A stretch of 11,354 nucleotides of DNA from Acidiferrobacter sp. (GTDB lineage Bacteria; Pseudomonadota; Gammaproteobacteria; Arenicellales; UBA868): the NCBI GenBank assembly GCA_002694065.1, contig NZKZ01000072.1, positions 1-11,354 on the forward strand, written 5' to 3'. The first letter of the stretch is position 1; each line of letters opens with the position of its first letter. The position numbers and the translations under genes are program-made. This document shows positions 6,608-11,354 of the stretch, in pieces. The notes under the pieces were generated by a model. That model was not told the DNA's origin, searched no databases, and saw only the letters and a program-made list of their open reading frames with translations.

Positions 6608-7883
6608 CCTGATTGTCCGGAACGCCCGCTTGGCCGGTCAGAGCGAGACGGTCGATTTCGGATGCCTCGACGGGAAGATTAAAGAACGGCAAGGCAGGCT
6701 GGACATGCCTGCGCGAGAGGAAATTGACGCGGCGGGCTACCTCGTCTCCCCGCCATTTGTGGACAGCCACTTTCATATGGATTCCACCCTGACGTATGGA
6801 ACCCCTCGTTACAACGAAAGCGGCACGCTCTATGAAGGGATTAGTCTCTGGGGCGAAATCAAGCCTGACTTGACCGTAGAGGATGTTGAGAGAAGAGCGC
6901 TGCTGCTGTGTCGCTGGGCGGTGGCGCGGGGCAGCCTTGCTATCCGCTCCCATGTGGACATTGGCGATCCTGCGCTGACGGCCGTGCACGCACTGCTTGA
7001 GGTCAGAAAGAAAGTCAGTCCATGGCTGGATCTCCAGCTGGTGGCCTTTCCACAGGACGGCTACTTCCGGGATCCAAATGCCGTCTCTCTCTTAGAACGC
7101 GCACTGGATCTTGGCGTAGATGTCGTGGGAGGAATCCCGCATTTTGAGCGAACCTATGATGACGGTCGACGCTCCGTGGAAGCACTGTGCCGAATTGCTG
7201 CGGACCGCGGCTTGATGGTGGATATGCATTGTGACGAATCCGACGACCCCAATTCGCACCATATCGAAACCCTGATCTCCATGACGGCCCAACTGGGTAT
7301 GCAGGGCCGGGTGACCGGATCCCATCTCACCTCTATGCACTCCATGGATAACACTCTCGCCGACAAGCTGCTTGGGTTAATGCAGGAAAATGAGGTCAAT
7401 GCGATCGCCTGCCCCCTTATCAACATCACGCTTCAGGGACGCAAAGACACCTACCCAAAACGCCGTGGGCTCACAAGAATTAAGGAAATGATGCAGCGAG
7501 GCATCAACTACGCAGTCGCGCATGACTGCGTAATGGATCCCTGGTATGCCGGCGGTAGCCACGACATGCTCGAAGTCGCCCATATGGGGCTTCATGTAGG
7601 GCAAATGACCGGCGTCCACGAAACCGCAGACATGTTTAACGCGGTCACGGTGAACCCCGCGCGTACATTGCAACTCGACGGCTATGGGCTTGAGATCGGC
7701 TGCAATGCGGACCTCGTGGTCCTTCAGGCAAAAGACCCCACCGAGGCAATCCGATTACGCGCCAACCGGCTGTTTGTCGTTCGCCGCGGAGAAGTCATCA
7801 GCAGAACCCCTCTGCTCGAGAGCGAAGTCCGCTTCATGGGGGAAGATGCCCTCACCCGTTTCTCGGTGAGTGAGTTTCAGTAA
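6600..7883 (+). CDS. codA: Cytosine-deaminase-family amidohydrolase, candidate 5-methylcytosine deaminase
   Basis: 427-residue cytoplasmic metal-dependent deaminase of the amidohydrolase superfamily, collinear with E. coli CodA at a constant offset of 4 residues at the sites checked. Metal ligands are H57 and H59 (SHFHMD), H210 (MHCDE) and D309. Catalytic and binding residues include Q152 (AFPQDG), E213, H242 (GSHLT) and W315 (DPWY). All match CodA H61, H63, H214, D313, Q156, E217, H246 and W319. The exception is CodA Asp314, which is Cys310 here (HDCVMDPW, codon 7527-7529). Work on CodA homologues used loss of this Asp to find enzymes that turn 5-methylcytosine into thymine, so that activity, or another altered base specificity, is plausible. 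Plain cytosine to uracil plus ammonia, or isoguanine to xanthine, cannot be excluded. The start ATG at 6600 overlaps the ATPase gene by 8 bases and has GGGAG at 6587-6591. The deaminase family is firm; the substrate is inferred. Confidence 0.9.
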   Translation: MLDLIVRNARLAGQSETVDFGCLDGKIKERQGRLDMPAREEIDAAGYLVSPPFVDSHFHMDSTLTYGTPRYNESGTLYEGISLWGEIKPDLTVEDVERRALLLCRWAVARGSLAIRSHVDIGDPALTAVHALLEVRKKVSPWLDLQLVAFPQDGYFRDPNAVSLLERALDLGVDVVGGIPHFERTYDDGRRSVEALCRIAADRGLMVDMHCDESDDPNSHHIETLISMTAQLGMQGRVTGSHLTSMHSMDNTLADKLLGLMQENEVNAIACPLINITLQGRKDTYPKRRGLTRIKEMMQRGINYAVAHDCVMDPWYAGGSHDMLEVAHMGLHVGQMTGVHETADMFNAVTVNPARTLQLDGYGLEIGCNADLVVLQAKDPTEAIRLRANRLFVVRRGEVISRTPLLESEVRFMGEDALTRFSVSEFQ

Positions 7884-7887
7884 CGGG

Positions 7888-7905
7888 AAAACGCTTGGTA
7901 AAGCG
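7888..7905 (-). terminator. Possible weak terminator after argD
   Basis: On the minus strand, just past the argD stop, CGCTT (7905-7901), loop TACC and AAGCG (7896-7892) form a 5-bp stem followed by four T (7891-7888). It is short, so termination would be weak, but it lies exactly where the convergent argD and deaminase transcripts meet. Confidence 0.35.
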
Positions 7906-7907
7906 CT

Positions 7908-9125
7908 CTAGGCGTTGTCGGCCGAAATGAAATTACTGATCGCGCGCTCCAAGCGCTCAAGCCCTTCTGCGATATCTTCTTCTGGAATAATCAGTGAGGG
8001 CGCGATACGTAAGACACTCGCTCCTGCAACCAGCACAAAGACGCCTTCATCCTGAGCGGCCTGCATAAGATCGCGTGCTTTCCCCTGCCAGGGTTCGGTC
8101 AACACGCATCCCATCAGAAGCCCTAACCCACGAACGTCTGAGAACACACCGTATTTCTCTCCCAGTTCACGAAGGCTCCGTTCGATCCGGCTCCGTCTAT
8201 CCAGAACCCCCTGCAGGACACCTTGCTCACTCACAATATTGAGCACCGTGCTTGCTACCGCGCATCCCATCGGATTCCCGCCCCACGTACTTCCATGAGT
8301 GCCGACCTTTAAAGAGTCTGCGACGTGCGCTGTCGAGAGTGTGGCAGCCACGGGAAAACCTCCACCAAGGCCTTTCGCTGTTGTCAGGATGTCGGGAGTG
8401 ATGCCGAAGGATTCATATGCGTAAAGTGTCCCCACTCGCCCCACACCCGTCTGCACCTCATCGATGATCATCAGCGCATTGTGCTGATCACAAAGCCGTC
8501 TGATCGTCTCGAGAAACTCCTTGTCCGCGGCAATCACGCCCCCTTCGCCCTGAACCGGCTCAACAATCACGGCGCAGACATCATCACCGAAAGCCTCGGT
8601 AAGCGCTTGAGTGTCGTTAAACGGAAGGTGCTCGATCGCGCCGGGCAAGGGCCCGAAGCCCTGTCGATAATTGGCTTGCCCGCCAGCGGTTACCGTAAAG
8701 AGGGTGCGTCCATGAAACGCATTTTCAAAAGCCAGGATTCGGTCTTTTTCCTCGCCATGATGGTCAAAGGCATAGCGCCGAGCAAGCTTAAGGGCGGCCT
8801 CGTTGGCTTCTGCACCCGAGTTACTGAAAAAAACCCGATCAGCAAAGGTTAACTCGACCAGCCGACGCGCCAACTGCAGGGCTGGTTCAGTAGCGAGGAC
8901 GTTTGAAGTATGCCAAAGCCGGTTCGCCTGCTCCGTCAGGGCGGCGACTAACTCCGGATGGGCATGACCCAAGGCATTTACCGCAATCCCGCCGCCAAAA
9001 TCAATGTACTCCCGGCCTTCCTGATCCCACATCCGTGAACCCGAGCCGCGCACGGGAATCATTGCTGCCGGCGCATAGTTCGGCATCATGTAGCGGTCGT
9101 ACCAGTCACGCTCAACTTTTGACAT
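7908..9125 (-). CDS. argD: Acetylornithine aminotransferase (class III PLP aminotransferase)
   Basis: 405-residue cytoplasmic PLP enzyme, full length for ArgD. It should interconvert N-acetylornithine plus 2-oxoglutarate with N-acetylglutamate semialdehyde plus glutamate in arginine synthesis. The sequence shows the class III pattern: SNSGAEANEAALKLARR (101-117) for cofactor phosphate binding, ENAFHGRT (134-141), Asp222 in IIDEVQTGVGR for the pyridine nitrogen, and the Schiff-base Lys251 in TTAKGLGGGFP. TWGGNP (280-285) and the C-terminal LRIAPSL (372-378) are also typical. Close relatives act on succinylornithine, GABA or putrescine. A catabolic role cannot be excluded next to a polyamine-type transporter, but motifs and length favour ArgD. 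It is convergent with the deaminase gene and divergent from metC. The ATG at 9125 has AGGA only 2 bases away and AAAGGA 11 bases away, so ribosome binding is not ideal. Confidence 0.82.
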   Translation of the reverse strand: MSKVERDWYDRYMMPNYAPAAMIPVRGSGSRMWDQEGREYIDFGGGIAVNALGHAHPELVAALTEQANRLWHTSNVLATEPALQLARRLVELTFADRVFFSNSGAEANEAALKLARRYAFDHHGEEKDRILAFENAFHGRTLFTVTAGGQANYRQGFGPLPGAIEHLPFNDTQALTEAFGDDVCAVIVEPVQGEGGVIAADKEFLETIRRLCDQHNALMIIDEVQTGVGRVGTLYAYESFGITPDILTTAKGLGGGFPVAATLSTAHVADSLKVGTHGSTWGGNPMGCAVASTVLNIVSEQGVLQGVLDRRSRIERSLRELGEKYGVFSDVRGLGLLMGCVLTEPWQGKARDLMQAAQDEGVFVLVAGASVLRIAPSLIIPEEDIAEGLERLERAISNFISADNA

Positions 9126-9205
9126 TGTCCTGGAAATCCTTTCGCGATATTGGAGGGGTGAGTTTAGCTACCCCGCATCAAAATAACATCCCGGCATGAC
9201 TCGAC

Positions 9206-9238
9206 CCTGAGACCTGAGATTGATAGAGTCCGGGTCTC
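9206..9238 (+). promoter_or_regulatory. Tandem repeat and possible leader hairpin upstream of metC
   Basis: Two exact adjacent copies of CCTGAGA (9206-9212 and 9213-9219) precede metC. GAGACCTG (9209-9216) can pair with CGGGTCTC (9231-9238), an 8-bp stem with one G-U pair and a 14-base loop, ending 14 bases before the ATG at 9253. No T-tract follows, so it is not a standard terminator. It does not match a riboswitch or MetJ box that I recognise. The rest of the 127-base argD-metC gap (9126-9252) holds only a GGGGT/ACCCC short inverted repeat (9155-9174) and no clear promoter. Confidence 0.3.
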
Positions 9239-9252
9239 GGATCAGCGCCCTT

Positions 9253-10461
9253 ATGAACAACACCCAACGCCCCAACCCCCCTGCCGATGCGACCCGGGCC
9301 ATCACCAACGGTCGTACCTCTGCCGAACATCATGGAGCGGTCAATACGCCGGTCTATCATGCCTCCACGATACTTCATCCAGATGTTGAGTCGTTTGAGA
9401 CAAGGCATGACCCCACCAGCAATCGGCGAAAAGTTATCTACGGATTACTGGGGACTCCGACCAGTTTTGACCTTGAAGAAGTTCTCGCAGACCTTGAAGG
9501 CGGTCATGATGCGGTCCTCGTGCCCTCAGGGCTCGCTGCAATCAGCGTTGCGCTGCTCTCTTTTCTCAAGCCAGGTGATCATGCGCTAATTGCCGATACC
9601 GTTTACCCCCCGACGCGATCTTTTTGCGACGAGCATCTTGCCAGCATGAACATCGCTGTGGACTATTACGATCCCCATCTGGGCGCAGGAATCGAGACCC
9701 TGATTCAACCCAACACCCGGGTGATTTTCCTCGAGTCCCCCGGGTCTTTTACCTTCGAGATACAGGACATTCCCGCCATCACCAAGGTGGCGCGTGACCG
9801 CGGAGTCACTACTATTCTCGACAACACCTGGAGCACACCTCTATTTTTCAAATCATTCAGTCATGGCGTGGACGTTTCGGTCCACGCGGCCACCAAGTAT
9901 CTCTCCGGGCATAGCGATGTTGTGATGGGTGCCATCATCTGTGCAGAGCACGCCTGGAGCCCTGTCCGGCGCACCCACCGCCATCTTGGTCAGTGTGTTG
10001 GCCCGGATGACGCCTATGTGACGCTTCGCAGTATCCGAAACCTCTCTACTCGTCTAAACGCCCATCATAAACAGGGGCTCGCATTGGCAGATTGGCTTAA
10101 TGAACGCGAAGAAGTGGCCGAGGTACTGCACCCTGGGTTGCCTGACCACCCTGACCATGCCGTCTGGAAACGGGATTTTCTCGGCGCTTCAGGTCTATTC
10201 AGCATCGTGCTACGTCCAAAGTCCCGTGAAGCAGTCCTTAATATGGTTAACGGCATGGAACTTTTCAGGATCGGTGCGAGTTGGGGCGGCTTTGAAAGCC
10301 TTATGATTCCGGTTTATCCGGAACAGTACCGCAGTGCGACCCACTGGGATCCGTCGAAGTTCACGCTCAGGATCCACGCCGGGTTGGAGGATTTTGACGA
10401 CCTCATCGCGGACCTAAAGGCTGGGTTTGAGCGACTCAAACGGTCATCCAAATCTGACTAA
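9253..10461 (+). CDS. metC: Cystathionine beta-lyase
   Basis: 402-residue cytoplasmic PLP enzyme of the Cys/Met metabolism family. It cleaves cystathionine to homocysteine, pyruvate and ammonia, the penultimate step of methionine synthesis by transsulfuration. Visible are VYHASTILHP near the N-terminus, Tyr63 in YGLLGTPT (phosphate contact from the partner subunit), SGLAA (92-96), Asp190 in ILDNTW, and the Schiff-base Lys215 in HAATKYLSGHSD. GASWGGFESL (341-350) closely matches E. coli MetC's GYSWGG segment and favours beta-lyase over gamma-synthase or gamma-lyase. I chose the ATG at 9253. An in-frame TTG at 9220 would add 11 residues, but it falls inside the repeat/hairpin region and lacks a good ribosome site. 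The ATG also lacks a clear Shine-Dalgarno, so the start is uncertain. A 29-base gap to acdS suggests one operon. Confidence 0.88.
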   Translation: MNNTQRPNPPADATRAITNGRTSAEHHGAVNTPVYHASTILHPDVESFETRHDPTSNRRKVIYGLLGTPTSFDLEEVLADLEGGHDAVLVPSGLAAISVALLSFLKPGDHALIADTVYPPTRSFCDEHLASMNIAVDYYDPHLGAGIETLIQPNTRVIFLESPGSFTFEIQDIPAITKVARDRGVTTILDNTWSTPLFFKSFSHGVDVSVHAATKYLSGHSDVVMGAIICAEHAWSPVRRTHRHLGQCVGPDDAYVTLRSIRNLSTRLNAHHKQGLALADWLNEREEVAEVLHPGLPDHPDHAVWKRDFLGASGLFSIVLRPKSREAVLNMVNGMELFRIGASWGGFESLMIPVYPEQYRSATHWDPSKFTLRIHAGLEDFDDLIADLKAGFERLKRSSKSD

Positions 10462-10490
10462 AGCCAGCGACAACAGGCGTGGAGAATTTC

Positions 10491-11354
10491 ATGAAGCTGT
10501 TAGATCAATTCGAGCGTTACCCGCTTACGTTCGGGCCTACTCCCATCGAATCCCTTCCCCGTCTGACCGAGGCGCTTGGAGGCGACGTAGCAATCTACGC
10601 CAAACGAGATGACTGCAACTCAGGACTGGCACTGGGTGGAAACAAGTTGCGGAAACTCGAATACATTGTCCCTGATGCCATTGCCTCAGGAGCCGATACC
10701 CTGGTTTCGATCGGCGGCGTACAGTCCAACCACACCCGTATGGTCGCAGCGGTTGCCGCCAAGATCGGTATGAAATGCCGCTTGGTGCAGGAGAGTTGGG
10801 TACCGCATGACGATGCGGTCTATGACCGCGTCGGCAATATCATGTTGACCCGCCTAATGGGCGCCGACTCCCGCATTGTCGAGGATGGCTTCGACATCGG
10901 TATCCGCCAAAGCTGGGAAGATGCTATGCAGGATGTACGCGACAACGGGGGCATCCCTTACGGAATCCCCGCGGGCGCTTCTGTCCATAAATTCGGCGGC
11001 CTCGGCTATGTGGGTTTTGCCGAGGAAGTCCGCGCCCAAGAAAAAGAGCTGGGATTCCGTTTTGACTACGTCATTGTCTGCGTTGTAACGGGATCAACTC
11101 AAGCCGGGATGATCGTGGGATTCAAGATAGATGATCGTGCCAGCCGAGTGATCGGGATCGATGCCTCGGGGACAGTTTCCCAAACCCGTGACCAAGTTAC
11201 CCGGATTGCCCGCGATACCGCCGAACTCATTCAACTGGATCAGGAAATCACCGCAGAAGACATACACATTAACCCGGATTATGCCTATCCCGCCTATGGT
11301 GTTCCCAGCGCGGAAACCAACGACGCAATACGTCTCGCGGCAAGGATGGAGGGA
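10491..11354 (+). CDS. acdS: 1-aminocyclopropane-1-carboxylate deaminase, 3'-truncated by the window
   Basis: First 288 codons of a PLP enzyme that opens and deaminates ACC, the plant ethylene precursor, to 2-oxobutanoate and ammonia in the cytoplasm. The frame starts at ATG 10491 with GGAG at 10481-10484 and is still open at the window end; about 50 residues of the usual ~338 are missing. Sequence agrees closely with known AcdS: YPLTFGPTPI (10-19), DCNSGLALGGNKLRKLEY (41-58) with Schiff-base Lys52, IGGVQSNHTR (74-83) with Ser79, GSTQAGM (201-207) for PLP phosphate, and Tyr269 matching the Pseudomonas Tyr268. The Glu/Leu pair near residues 295 and 322, which separates true ACC deaminase from D-cysteine desulfhydrase, lies beyond the window. 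Overall similarity favours AcdS. It follows metC by 29 bases and is likely co-transcribed, which gives two PLP enzymes releasing ammonia and a 2-oxo acid. Confidence 0.88.
   Translation, partial: MKLLDQFERYPLTFGPTPIESLPRLTEALGGDVAIYAKRDDCNSGLALGGNKLRKLEYIVPDAIASGADTLVSIGGVQSNHTRMVAAVAAKIGMKCRLVQESWVPHDDAVYDRVGNIMLTRLMGADSRIVEDGFDIGIRQSWEDAMQDVRDNGGIPYGIPAGASVHKFGGLGYVGFAEEVRAQEKELGFRFDYVIVCVVTGSTQAGMIVGFKIDDRASRVIGIDASGTVSQTRDQVTRIARDTAELIQLDQEITAEDIHINPDYAYPAYGVPSAETNDAIRLAARMEG

Noticed and set aside
8325..8852. A 175-codon open frame on the plus strand opposite argD.
   Set aside because: It lies wholly inside argD on the opposite strand, its translation resembles no protein I know, and argD's motifs are continuous across it.
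9155..9174. GGGGT/ACCCC inverted repeat in the argD-metC gap as a terminator.
   Set aside because: It has only 5 bp with a 10-base loop and no T-tract, and it lies upstream of both divergent genes, where a terminator has no role.
9220..9252. A TTG start at 9220 adding 11 residues to MetC.
   Set aside because: The extra residues match nothing in MetC, the codon sits within the repeat/hairpin segment and has no good ribosome site. The ATG at 9253 is preferred, with some doubt.
19..9254. An exact 16-base repeat (GGATCAGCGCCCTTAT) at 19-34 and 9239-9254.
   Set aside because: One copy is in the ccmI membrane-helix codons and the other spans the metC start. No flanking similarity, inverted ends or mobile-element context is present, so chance is the simplest explanation despite the length.

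Overview
The window carries ten protein-coding genes, two of them cut by the window edges, and no recognisable RNA gene, insertion sequence, CRISPR array or integrase. Base composition is moderately GC-rich (high 50s % by eye) and even throughout. The first gene is the end of ccmI, part of the System I cytochrome c maturation machinery. With the Tat-dependent binding protein and a proteobacterial-type MetC, this points to a Gram-negative Pseudomonadota member. I cannot name the genus from this sequence.

Layout. 1-938 (+): 3' part of ccmI. 964-2337 (-): an unusual two-domain protein, a BtpA-like TIM-barrel fused to an adenine-phosphoribosyltransferase-like (type I PRTase) domain. 2338-2535: divergent control region. 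2536-7883 (+): a compact operon encoding a Tat-exported PotD/PotF-type binding protein, two membrane permeases, a PotA-type ATPase and a cytosine-deaminase-family amidohydrolase. A strong UUCG-capped terminator hairpin lies just after the binding protein gene; the remaining genes overlap or nearly touch. 7908-9125 (-): an ArgD-type PLP aminotransferase, convergent with the deaminase. 9126-9252: second divergent region, holding a tandem 7-bp repeat and a possible leader hairpin. 9253-10461 (+): cystathionine beta-lyase (metC). 10491-end (+): ACC deaminase (acdS), cut by the window end, probably co-transcribed with metC.

How the genes may work together. The transporter looks like a polyamine importer by family, but its last gene encodes a nucleobase deaminase and its divergent neighbour carries a PRTase domain, so the real cargo may be a nucleobase. 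The deaminase aligns with E. coli CodA at a constant offset of 4 residues at every catalytic position I checked. The one exception is the residue equivalent to CodA Asp314, which is Cys310 here. Loss of that Asp is the published marker of bacterial 5-methylcytosine deaminases. The best hypothesis is therefore a scavenging system for a modified nucleobase (5-methylcytosine, or alternatively an isoguanine-like purine): import, hydrolytic deamination with ammonia release, and possible phosphoribosylation by the fused protein. The downstream metC-acdS pair also releases ammonia and a 2-oxo acid from amino acids, so much of the window can be read as nitrogen scavenging. That reading is inference.
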